DNA of 64,000 nucleotides from CATQHB01 sp965262595 (GTDB taxonomy: Bacteria; Chloroflexota; Dehalococcoidia; Lucifugimonadales; UBA3495), in assembly GCA_965262595.1 (NCBI GenBank), contig OZ253548.1, positions 1,426,001 to 1,490,000 on the forward strand, given 5' to 3'. The stretch's first letter is position 1. Every line of letters starts with the position of its first letter. Both the position numbers and the translations under genes were made by a program. Below the pieces are notes generated by a model that was not told the DNA's origin, searched no databases, and saw nothing but the letters and a program-made list of their open reading frames with translations. This document shows positions 51,984 through 58,798 of this stretch, piece by piece.

Positions 51984-52982
51984 CTAGGCGTCAGAGCAAA
52001 CCGTTTCGATAATCAACCGGGTTACGGTGTAGGGGTCGCAGTTGGCATTGGGCCTTCGGTCTTCGATGTAGCCCTTGCCGTCCCGGGCCACCTGCCAGGG
52101 AATCCGCACCGAGGCGCCCCGGTCGGACACGCCGTAGCGGAACTCCCGGAAGGAGCAGGTCTCGTGCAGTCCGGTCAAACGTTCCTCAATCCGGTGCCCA
52201 TAATTTGCGATGTGCAGGTCGTGGCGGGTACTGAGCGCCTCAGCCGCCGCAATACACGCTTCGTAGTTTTCCCGCATTACGTTGGTTGAGAAGTTGGTGT
52301 GCGCGCCGGCGCCGTTCCAGTCTCCCCGGACCGGCTTGGGGTCCAGGGTTGCGCTGACGCCGTACTTCTCGCCGATGCGATAGAGCAGCCAACGGGCCAA
52401 CCAAAGGTGATCGCCGACGGCGGGCGCCCCGATCGGGCCAATCTGAAACTCCCATTGCCCCGGCATAACCTCGCCGTTGATTCCTGCAATCATCAGTTCT
52501 GCTTTGATGCAGGCATCCATGTGGTCTTCCACAATATCGCGCCCAAAGACCTCATCAAATCCCACGCCGCAGTAGTAGCCACCCTGGGGAGCCGGGAACC
52601 CGTTTTCCGGGAAACCCAGCGGCCTGGCCCCCTGGAAAAAGGTGTACTCCTGCTCAATGCCGAACCAGGTATCCAAATTCTCGAACCTTCCCGCAACCGC
52701 CTCACAAGCGGCCCGGGTATTGGAAGGATGGGGCGTCATGTCGGGGAGCAGAACTTCACACATCACAAGCTTATGCGGCTCTCCCCTAATAGGGTCGGGG
52801 CATACCAGGACCGGCCTCAGGACGCAGTCCGAGTTTTCGCCTGGCGCCTGGTTGGTGCTGGAACCGTCAAACCCCCAAATCGGAGGCTCTTCTCCCGTCA
52901 GGACCACCTTGCCCTTGGAGCGCAGCTTGGGCGTGGGCTTGCTCCCGTCAATCCAGACATATTCTGCCTTGTAATAACTCAT
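51984..52982 (-). CDS. glnII: Glutamine synthetase type II (eukaryote-like)
   Basis: A 332-residue GSII, the short octameric/decameric glutamine synthetase common in eukaryotes and found in some actinobacteria, rhizobia and Chloroflexota. WGFDGSSTNQAPGENSD, FGIEQEYTFFQ, GQWEFQIGP and GDWNGAGAHTNFST are signature segments for metal, glutamate and ATP binding. GAGGG lies 9 bases before the ATG. A TATAAT box lies at 53046-53051. The gene sits between glnA and three tiny membrane-peptide genes, all on the same strand. Confidence 0.95.
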   Translation of the reverse strand: MSYYKAEYVWIDGSKPTPKLRSKGKVVLTGEEPPIWGFDGSSTNQAPGENSDCVLRPVLVCPDPIRGEPHKLVMCEVLLPDMTPHPSNTRAACEAVAGRFENLDTWFGIEQEYTFFQGARPLGFPENGFPAPQGGYYCGVGFDEVFGRDIVEDHMDACIKAELMIAGINGEVMPGQWEFQIGPIGAPAVGDHLWLARWLLYRIGEKYGVSATLDPKPVRGDWNGAGAHTNFSTNVMRENYEACIAAAEALSTRHDLHIANYGHRIEERLTGLHETCSFREFRYGVSDRGASVRIPWQVARDGKGYIEDRRPNANCDPYTVTRLIIETVCSDA

Positions 52983-53520
52983 TGCTTAACCCTCTTATTC
53001 AAGATGTTCGTCTTTGACGAATTTTGTCCTTTAGCAATATTACCAATTATATGCCCCGGCAACGCCCAAATAAATGCCCTGCCCTGAGTTAAAGTATTGA
53101 ATGTATTCTGCATCGTCCAAAAGACCCGAAGCAAGACTGTCATTGCCCGCCGGCGAAACGGGACTCTTGCCTGCCTACCGGAGTCGCGGGGCCTTATCTG
53201 TAACAGGCGCCCTTCTTGTGATAGCGCCGGGGCATTTCCGGGTCGGTCGCCCTTAAACCGGGTCGGTCGCCCTTAAACTTCGAACACCCGCCAACCGATA
53301 ATTCACTTAGCTTGCCAGCCTATCCATTTCCCTTGGTGTAGGTGATCCCTTATATCCTGGAGTGGTCATTTGAGCAGTTTTGACTATTGACGTTCCTCGG
53401 TAAGGTTGCCGGACAATATAAAACGCCCATACCCGGAAGAAACCTTCTTTCAGAGTATGGACGAATCAGGGAGTTCAAATATTATTTGCGACCTGCGCGA
53501 ATGCTAGTCCGTTCAGGGAG
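52983..53520. other. Intergenic region upstream of glnII
   Basis: It contains the glnII ribosome site and -10 box. A direct duplication of about 20 bases (CGGGTCGGTCGCCCTTAAAC) lies near 53240-53280. No further gene is seen; a plus-strand frame at 53387-53635 runs antisense to the first small peptide gene and has no support. Confidence 0.45.
53046..53051 (-). promoter_or_regulatory. -10 box of glnII
   Basis: TATAAT on the minus strand, 64 bases before the ATG. No consensus -35 is seen, and the 11-bp repeat units found at the neighbouring genes are not present, so another activator may be involved. Confidence 0.5.
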
Positions 53521-53604
53521 TTATTTCTTGAGGAGCGTCTTGGGAAGCAGTACCCAGAGGCTAAACAGTCCCGCGAAAGTGGCTCCGGCAACGATGACTT
53601 CCAT
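53521..53604 (-). CDS. Tiny single-span membrane peptide, paralogue 1 (27 aa)
   Basis: ATG at 53604, stop TAA at 53523-53521, 27 residues, too short for normal gene calling. It begins MEVIVAGATFAGLFSLWV and ends LPKTLLKK. The hydrophobic stretch of about 17 residues (3-20) fits one membrane span, with an acidic N-terminal residue and a lysine-rich end that should stay in the cytoplasm. Two close paralogues follow at 53830 and 54284; the shared frame is MEx-I-AG--F-GLFSLWV-LPK--(I/L)-KK. GAGGAG lies about 10 bases before the ATG. The substitutions among copies are mostly conservative. A four-unit 11-bp operator lies upstream. The function is unknown; its position between glnII and amt suggests nitrogen control. 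Confidence 0.8.
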   Translation of the reverse strand: MEVIVAGATFAGLFSLWVLLPKTLLKK

Positions 53605-53640
53605 AATTGTTTGGCTCCTCGGATTTAGTCTATGAAAGTC

Positions 53641-53693
53641 ATTATGCCGAGCAAGTGTTACAGGGAGTTTACTAATTTGTTAACTTTTTGTTA
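53641..53693 (-). promoter_or_regulatory. Four-unit 11-bp operator and -10 of peptide gene 1
   Basis: Written on the plus strand, TGTTA at 53656-53660, GTTTA at 53667, TGTTA at 53678 and TGTTA at 53689 are spaced by exactly 11 bases. CATAAT (53641-53646, minus strand) follows the last unit by 9 bases. The geometry is that of OmpR/PhoB-class activator sites placed over the -35 region. Confidence 0.7.
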
Positions 53694-53829
53694 CAGCTTG
53701 CGCAACGGTAGATAGAGAAAAGGGGCTGTGGATCAGTTGATTAAATGCCGGAACCGCTATCCCGCGGCAGGGAGTTGAGCGCTCCCCGGACCGGTTTGCT
53801 TAAAATTAGGGCCGAGGAATACCGGATTA

Positions 53830-53916
53830 CTATTTCTTGTGAATCAGGACTTTAGGTAACACGACCCAGAGGCTGAACAGACCTACGAAGGCTCCACCGG
53901 CGATAATGGCTTCCAT
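53830..53916 (-). CDS. Tiny single-span membrane peptide, paralogue 2 (28 aa)
   Basis: ATG at 53916, stop TAG at 53832-53830, 28 residues. It begins MEAIIAGGAFVGLFSLWVV and ends LPKVLIHKK. AGGAG lies 10 bases before the ATG. It differs from paralogue 3 by a single residue (Val11 to Leu), with silent or conservative base changes elsewhere, and from paralogue 1 at about ten positions. Together with its promoter it lies in a direct repeat of about 185 bases shared with paralogue 3. It should insert as one transmembrane helix with a positive cytoplasmic tail. It has no similarity I can name to KdpF, CydX or other known small membrane subunits. Confidence 0.83.
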   Translation of the reverse strand: MEAIIAGGAFVGLFSLWVVLPKVLIHKK

Positions 53917-54018
53917 TGATTTCACGCTCCTGCGATGTGGTTGATGTAGTCATTCTGACGGTCAGTTGTTACAGAGAAATATCGCAGATGTTAATTCCAT
54001 GTTAACTTTGGGCGTCTT
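53834..54018. repeat. Direct repeat unit (peptide gene 2 with promoter)
   Basis: Nearly identical to 54288-54472, covering the coding region, the leader, the operator and the upstream TTTGGGCGT. It is a recent segmental duplication; a more diverged third version at 53521-53693 retains the gene and operator but little of the rest. Confidence 0.85.
53952..54004 (-). promoter_or_regulatory. Four-unit 11-bp operator and -10 of peptide gene 2
   Basis: Plus-strand TGTTA at 53967, a degenerate AATAT at 53978, TGTTA at 53989 and TGTTA at 54000, at exact 11-base steps. CAGAAT (53952-53957, minus strand) stands 9 bases after the last unit, the same distance as at the other copies. Predicted leader length is about 30 bases. 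Confidence 0.7.
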
Positions 54019-54283
54019 TCCTGACTGACCGGGACGCGACGGCTGGCAGCGGGTGGTAGTGGGAGTAGTGGGAGTAGTGGGTGGCAGCGGGTGGCAGTAG
54101 CGATACTGCGGTCTCAGGGAAGTAGGGAACGGTAAAGGAGCGCAACATCACAAATTAGGCGGGACAGATGTAAAACCCTGGAGTAAGGTGGTTGGGTAAG
54201 AGGCTGAAACCGTTGGTTGGCCGGGGAGTTTTTCGCTCCCCGGGCCGGGCTTACTGAAGTTAAAAAGGATAAGAGCCGGTTGA

Positions 54284-54370
54284 CTACTTCTTGTGGATCA
54301 GGACTTTAGGTAACACGACCCAGAGGCTGAACAGACCTAAGAAGGCTCCACCGGCGATAATGGCTTCCAT
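54284..54370 (-). CDS. Tiny single-span membrane peptide, paralogue 3 (28 aa)
   Basis: ATG at 54370, stop TAG at 54286-54284, 28 residues, beginning MEAIIAGGAFLGLFSLWVV and ending LPKVLIHKK. AGGAG lies 10 bases upstream. Base changes between paralogues 2 and 3 within the gene fall almost only at third codon positions (GAT/GAC-type and AAA/AAG), with one conservative residue change, which supports translation. It is the copy nearest to amt, 560 bases downstream of that gene's stop, and has its own operator and promoter. A GC-rich stem-loop (54219-54246) lies after it and may end its transcript. Confidence 0.83.
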   Translation of the reverse strand: MEAIIAGGAFLGLFSLWVVLPKVLIHKK

Positions 54371-54472
54371 CGATTTCACGCTCCTGCGATGTGGTTGATG
54401 TAGTCATTCTGACGGTCAGTTGTTACAGAGAAATATCACCGATGTTAATTCCATGTTAATTTTGGGCGTGTT
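54288..54472. repeat. Direct repeat unit (peptide gene 3 with promoter)
   Basis: Partner of 53834-54018. The two are aligned over their whole length without a clear gap, about 454 bases apart. Confidence 0.85.
54406..54458 (-). promoter_or_regulatory. Four-unit 11-bp operator and -10 of peptide gene 3
   Basis: Plus-strand TGTTA at 54421, degenerate AATAT at 54432, TGTTA at 54443 and TGTTA at 54454, exact 11-base steps. CAGAAT (54406-54411, minus strand) follows 9 bases after the last unit. Confidence 0.7.
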
Positions 54473-54614
54473 TTCGACTGGCTGCGGCCTGACCGCCGGC
54501 GAAGGGGAGGAGGGAGCAATGGCCGGGCCTCAAGGGCCTATTCCCCGCACCCTGCCAAACAACCCGCAGACCGATATCGGCAAGGTCCCTCAATAGTTGC
54601 TGCTCGCCCATAAC

Positions 54615-54680
54615 CCCACTCATCCCAAGCCGGTCGAAGGACGGACTTGCCACGAGCGGCTTTCCAGGGACAATCAAACA
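54615..54680. repeat. Dispersed intergenic repeat, GTCGAAGG family
   Basis: AAGCCGGTCGAAGGACGGAC, then CACGAGCGG and CTTTCCAGGGACAATCAAAC. It shares order and tail with 38385-38450. Confidence 0.65.
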
Positions 54681-54799
54681 TCTGCGGGTTACCGGTGCAA
54701 ACCCTGGTAGTACATGGTTACCATGCGTTACTTCTTAATAGTCCGGCCCCACCTGGCACCATCCACACCCGCGCCTGCTCCTATATGCTCCGCAGAAAC

Positions 54800-54834
54800 C
54801 AAAAAAAGACCGGGGAGGCATCGTCCCCGGTCTT
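54800..54834 (-). terminator. Intrinsic terminator of the second amt gene
   Basis: AAAGACCGGGGA (54804-54815) pairs perfectly with 54823-54834. On the minus strand the stem runs into TTTTTTT, a classic rho-independent terminator about 100 bases after the amt stop. Confidence 0.9.
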
Positions 54835-54931
54835 TGGCTCCCACGATGAGCCGAATTAGCCGTTGGGTCAACCGGCCCGCCGGATACCCTTTATGGTCAC
54901 CCGGCTAAGGCTGGGACACCCAATTAAGGTT

Positions 54932-56281
54932 TTAGGTTTGTTCGGGATAAGCGGCCAGCCCGTGTTCCGAAGCATCCACACCTTCCATTTCCTCTGCTTC
55001 GGTCACCCGGACACCCATAGTAATCTTCAATGCATAGAACAGGATGAAACCGGTTCCCAAGGCCCAGACCAGTACCACAGCCATGCTGACTAGCTGCGGC
55101 ACCAGCAGGGATGCATCACGGCCAACCAACCCGGTCACGTCGTTGTTGCCGTTGGCGAAGATAGCCACCGCCAGCAGGCCCCAGAGGCCGCAGACGCCGT
55201 GGACCGAAACGGCACCCACCGGGTCATCAACCTTGAACACCCTTTCAAAGACCATCACCGAAATAATCATGATGGGCGCGGCGATCGCTCCTATCACCAC
55301 CGCTGCCCAGGGGTCAACGTAGGCCACCGGGGCGGTAATACCAACAAGGCCAGCCAGCGCGCCGTTACAGGCCATCAGGATGTCGGTCTTGCCGGTACGA
55401 ATTAGTTGGATGTAGAGAGCCACCACCGAGCCGGTTGCGCCGGCCAGCAGCGTGTTGACGGCATTAAGCCCTATAGAAGCGCCGCTGTTGATATTAAATC
55501 CGAACCAGCCAAAGAACAGGATGAAAGTGCCGATAATCACGAAGGGGATGTTGTGGCCGGGGAGTACGTTGGCCGAACCGTCGGCGTTGAACTTTCCGGT
55601 ACGGGCGCCGACTACGATCGCGCCGGCCAAGGCTACGAAACCACCCACCGCGTGCACCACGCCGGAACCGGCATAGTCCTGAGCGCCCATCATAGAGAGC
55701 CAACCCTCGCCCCAGACCCAGTGTCCGTAGAGGGGGTAGATAATGGCACCGATGAGGAAGCTGTAAGCGAAGTAGGCTTGGGTCTTCGTGCGCTCGGCTA
55801 CGGCGCCGGCCACGATGGTGGCAGCAGTGCCAGCGAATACCATCTGGAACATCCAGTTCACATAGACCTGCCAATCGTTGGTGCCCTCAACCAGGAAGAA
55901 GTTGGTGGTTCCGGCAATCCCAGCTACCGAGGCACCCGTCATAATGGCAAAGCCGAAGGCCCAGAAGGAAAGAGACGCAATGGCAAAGTCCATAAAACTC
56001 TTGGTCATATAGTTGACCGAGTTCTTGGACCGAATTAGGCCGGCGCCCAAAAAGGCGAACCCTGCCTGCATAAAGAACACCAGGAAGGCCGCGACCATAG
56101 TCGTCAGATTGCCCAAGTGGGTGTTGGCGTCTTCTACCTCTTGCAGTGGTGGATCTCCCTGGGCAAAGGCTACGTTCCACCCCACCATAATTGCTGCGGC
56201 CAGGAACCCCGCAATCACGTATGGTAGAAATCGTCGCAAAGTCACTTCATTCATCCTTAGACTCAACGCTTTCGCTAACAT
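54932..56281 (-). CDS. amt: Ammonium transporter (Amt family), second copy
   Basis: A 449-residue transporter. The ATG at 56281 is preceded by GAGGAGGG at close spacing; a longer frame to 56305 is unlikely. A basic segment and hydrophobic stretch ending VAFAQG (about residues 16-42) look like a cleavable signal, as in other Amt proteins of this subtype. Pore histidines lie in GSGVVHAVGG and VSVHGVCGLWG. GAGLIRSKNSVNYM and GWFGFNINSG are family segments. No glnK follows. The promoter region carries four 11-bp operator units like those of the tiny peptide genes downstream, so all four are probably co-regulated. Confidence 0.94.
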   Translation of the reverse strand: MLAKALSLRMNEVTLRRFLPYVIAGFLAAAIMVGWNVAFAQGDPPLQEVEDANTHLGNLTTMVAAFLVFFMQAGFAFLGAGLIRSKNSVNYMTKSFMDFAIASLSFWAFGFAIMTGASVAGIAGTTNFFLVEGTNDWQVYVNWMFQMVFAGTAATIVAGAVAERTKTQAYFAYSFLIGAIIYPLYGHWVWGEGWLSMMGAQDYAGSGVVHAVGGFVALAGAIVVGARTGKFNADGSANVLPGHNIPFVIIGTFILFFGWFGFNINSGASIGLNAVNTLLAGATGSVVALYIQLIRTGKTDILMACNGALAGLVGITAPVAYVDPWAAVVIGAIAAPIMIISVMVFERVFKVDDPVGAVSVHGVCGLWGLLAVAIFANGNNDVTGLVGRDASLLVPQLVSMAVVLVWALGTGFILFYALKITMGVRVTEAEEMEGVDASEHGLAAYPEQT

Positions 56282-56310
56282 GAGACCCTCCTCAATATGA
56301 TTCACCGCAT

Positions 56311-56372
56311 TCTATAGCGATTCCGGCCTTAAGTTATTGCCACCCTGTTAACGGTTTGTTGCGATTTTGTAA
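56311..56372 (-). promoter_or_regulatory. Four-unit 11-bp operator and promoter of the second amt gene
   Basis: Written on the plus strand, TATTG at 56335, TGTTA at 56346, TGTTG at 56357 and TGTAA at 56368 have exact 11-base spacing. On the minus strand these read CAATA, TAACA, CAACA, TTACA. CGGAAT (56320-56325) stands at the same 9-base distance as the -10-like boxes of the peptide genes; TATAGA (56311-56316) is an alternative, better -10. Confidence 0.65.
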
Positions 56373-56538
56373 AGTTTACTGGCCCATTCAACCTGTCGCA
56401 ACCCCATTAGAGGTTAGATTGGCGCATCGGGTCTCTTTCCTTTACAAGGAAGAAGCCGGGGGGTAAAATCCGGTACGGGCCATAGCCAAAAGGGTTAAAT
56501 CAGCAGGCGCCGCTGCCAGGTCCCGTAAGCAATAAATT

Positions 56539-58149
56539 ATGCCGGAACGAGAAGAAGGGCTGTTAGGCAGCCGTACCACCAAGTTAAACCGCTTGCGCGA
56601 GCGGGGCATTGACCCCTATCCCCCGCGTTTTCGGCGCACTGCCGAGGCCGCTTCGGCTATTGCCGCATTTGAGGCTGCTGAAGCCGGGGAAGGTCAGGAT
56701 AACCCGGATAGCGGGCCGGTGTCTCAACCTCAACCTCAACCTCAACCTCAGTCTCAGTCTCAATCTCAATCTTTCGCCGGGCGCATTATGTCCATGCGGG
56801 TTATGGGACGGGCCTCCTTTTTGGACCTCCGCGACGGTTCGGGAACAATTCAGGCTATGCTCCGGCAGAATGTGCTGAATGAGGACTATGAATTGCTCAA
56901 AGACCTGGACCTGGGCGACTTTCTCGGGGTTACCGGCCCCCTGCTGCGAACGCGCACCGGTCAGGTTACCGTAGAGGCTCACGAGGTTACCTTGCTGGCC
57001 AAGGGAATGCGTCCCCTGCCGGAGAAGTGGCACGGGCTGCGAGACGTGGAAATCCGCTACCGGCAGCGTTACCTGGACCTGATTGCCGACCCGGAGATAA
57101 TGACCGCCTTTACCCAGCGGAGTCGAATAATCAACGGTATCCGCCGGTTTCTTGACGGACGGGGCTTCCTCGAAGTGGATACTCCCATCCTGGTTCCGGT
57201 GGCCGCCGGCGCCCACGCCCGCCCTTTCGACACCCACCACAATGCCCTGAACCAGCGCCTTTATCTGCGCATTGCCACCGAACTTTACCTGAAGCGGCTG
57301 ATTGTCGGCGGCTTTGATAAGGTCTATGAACTGGGGCGGGTCTTCCGAAACGAGGGCATTGACCAGGATCACAACCCGGAGTTTTCCCTGCTGGAATGCT
57401 ACGAGGCTTACGCCGACTACAATGACGTGATGGAAATGGTGGAGTCCCTGATTTCAACCGTGGCCCTGGAAGTGCGGGGAACAATGCAGATTGCTTACGT
57501 TAAGGATGGCAACGAAGACATCATAGACTTCACGCCTCCCTGGCCCCGGTTGCAGCTCAGGGAAGAGCTGCACCGGCGCAGCGGGATTGACATTGACCAA
57601 TACCCGGACGACGCGGCCCTGGTTAGCAAGGTAATCGGCATGGGACTGGAAGTCGGCCCCAGAGAGAGCCGGGGAAGGCTGATTGATAAGCTGGTCTCTA
57701 CTTTCGTGGAGCCGACTCTGGTGCAGCCTACTTTCCTGCTGGACTACCCGGAGGTAATGTCGCCTCTGGCCAAGGCCAAGCCCCGTCCGGCGCCGGGGCA
57801 GCCCGGCTATGATGAGTGGCAGCCCGGCTACGTGGAGCGGTTTGAGGCCTTCGCCGCCGGTATGGAAATCGCCAATTCCTACACCGAGTTGAACGACCCG
57901 GCGGTGCAGCGGGAGCGGTTCGAGGCCCAGGAGAATATACGCCAGCTATACCGGGACGAAGAGGTTGACCGGCTGGACGAAGATTTCCTCACCGCCCTGG
58001 AGTATGGAATGCCCCCGACCGGCGGTTTGGGCGTGGGTATTGACCGGCTGGTAATGCTGCTAACCGGCCAATCCAGCATTAGGGACGTGCTGCTGTTTCC
58101 GCAGATGCGGACGCGGCGAGACGGCCGGGGTGAGGCTGAGGGGGAGTAG
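56539..58149 (+). CDS. lysS: Lysyl-tRNA synthetase, class II
   Basis: A 536-residue class II synthetase charging tRNA-Lys. The N-terminal OB-fold anticodon-binding domain is followed by the catalytic domain with the family segments RYRQRYLDL, VFRNEGID (motif 2), EFSLLECYEAY and GLGVGIDRL (motif 3). The OB domain carries an insertion of alternating Gln-Pro and Gln-Ser dipeptides (about residues 62-78) encoded by a hexanucleotide microsatellite, between the first helices and the FAGRIMSMR strand. No clear Shine-Dalgarno precedes the ATG. Its 3' end is duplicated as a broken fragment at 58710-58796. Confidence 0.95.
   Translation: MPEREEGLLGSRTTKLNRLRERGIDPYPPRFRRTAEAASAIAAFEAAEAGEGQDNPDSGPVSQPQPQPQPQSQSQSQSFAGRIMSMRVMGRASFLDLRDGSGTIQAMLRQNVLNEDYELLKDLDLGDFLGVTGPLLRTRTGQVTVEAHEVTLLAKGMRPLPEKWHGLRDVEIRYRQRYLDLIADPEIMTAFTQRSRIINGIRRFLDGRGFLEVDTPILVPVAAGAHARPFDTHHNALNQRLYLRIATELYLKRLIVGGFDKVYELGRVFRNEGIDQDHNPEFSLLECYEAYADYNDVMEMVESLISTVALEVRGTMQIAYVKDGNEDIIDFTPPWPRLQLREELHRRSGIDIDQYPDDAALVSKVIGMGLEVGPRESRGRLIDKLVSTFVEPTLVQPTFLLDYPEVMSPLAKAKPRPAPGQPGYDEWQPGYVERFEAFAAGMEIANSYTELNDPAVQRERFEAQENIRQLYRDEEVDRLDEDFLTALEYGMPPTGGLGVGIDRLVMLLTGQSSIRDVLLFPQMRTRRDGRGEAEGE
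56721..56772. repeat. In-frame hexanucleotide microsatellite in lysS
   Basis: CAACCT is repeated four times and continues as CAGTCT/CAATCT units, coding Gln-Pro then Gln-Ser dipeptides. Length changes by whole units would keep the frame. Confidence 0.9.
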
Positions 58150-58258
58150 GTCGGGAGAGCGCTTGAACATCGGTTATACTATCGTCGCCGGGGAGGTAAA
58201 GAGAGGACACTCAGCAAGGACTACTTTGCGGACAAGTACCTGGATTTAGAGGAACGCG

Positions 58259-58702
58259 ATGACACTGAAAGTTGATTACTATCCGCAAGACGACATTCTA
58301 CGCATCAGCACCGGGCGAAAGGCAATGGACGGCGCCACCCTGTGGGATGCAGTGAATGTTGAAGTGGATATAGGAACTTACGGCGGTCATGACATTGTAG
58401 GTTTCTCCATTCTTTCTGCATCTGCCAGCGTTTGCCCTTACTTCTTCCCGGCACATACCAAGCAGCCGCAGCAGATAGGAAGGGGCAACCCCGGCGCCAG
58501 TTATGACAAAGAGACTGATACGCTGACGCTGGGAGCCTCGGTCAGCAACCCGTCATACAGGACGGCAGACGACGCCTACATCATAGGGCACTGGAAGCCG
58601 GACGAAGCGGACGGCAATGCCTATTGGGACATAATCGGCGTTTCTCTAAAGGAAGCATCCAATCACTTGGCCCCCCATTTCCTTTTGGGACGATATTCTT
58701 GA
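58259..58702 (+). CDS. DUF2283-type protein with two repeats
   Basis: A 147-residue protein with GAGGAA 4 bases before the ATG. The two segments VDYYPQDDILRI and ASYDKETDTLTL are the typical YDxxxDxL strand pair of DUF2283 proteins, here present twice. The function is unknown. It lies between the true lysS 3' end and a duplicated lysS fragment, and so belongs to a segment that appears inserted downstream of lysS. Confidence 0.7.
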   Translation: MTLKVDYYPQDDILRISTGRKAMDGATLWDAVNVEVDIGTYGGHDIVGFSILSASASVCPYFFPAHTKQPQQIGRGNPGASYDKETDTLTLGASVSNPSYRTADDAYIIGHWKPDEADGNAYWDIIGVSLKEASNHLAPHFLLGRYS

Positions 58703-58709
58703 CACACCG

Positions 58710-58796
58710 GATCGTCTGGTAATGCTGCTGACCTGACAGTCCAACATACGAGATGTGCTGCTGTTCCCGCAGATGCTGGTTAGGAGGGAGGATTGA
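58710..58796 (+). pseudogene. Duplicated lysS 3'-end fragment
   Basis: Translating from 58710 gives DRLVMLLT, a stop, then QSNIRDVLLFPQMLVRRED and a stop. The true lysS end reads DRLVMLLTGQSSIRDVLLFP, then QMRTRRD. The match continues across the internal stop at the base level, so this is a remnant of a lysS-type gene end that acquired a stop codon. GGAGG within its last codons serves as ribosome site for the next gene. Confidence 0.85.
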
Positions 58797-58798
58797 AG

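Larger units (their letters stand above)
54473..54931. other. Intergenic region between amt and peptide gene 3
   Basis: It holds a dispersed repeat (54615-54680) and the amt terminator (54800-54834). No further copy of the tiny peptide gene and no RNA gene were found here. Confidence 0.45.

Noticed and set aside
53387..53635. Plus-strand open frame of 82 codons upstream of glnII
   Set aside because: It is antisense to the first tiny peptide gene, whose ribosome site, operator and paralogues are much better support.
54040..54120. GTAGTGGGA/GTGGCAGCGG short repeats between the peptide genes
   Set aside because: They are too short and irregular to call more than local simple sequence.
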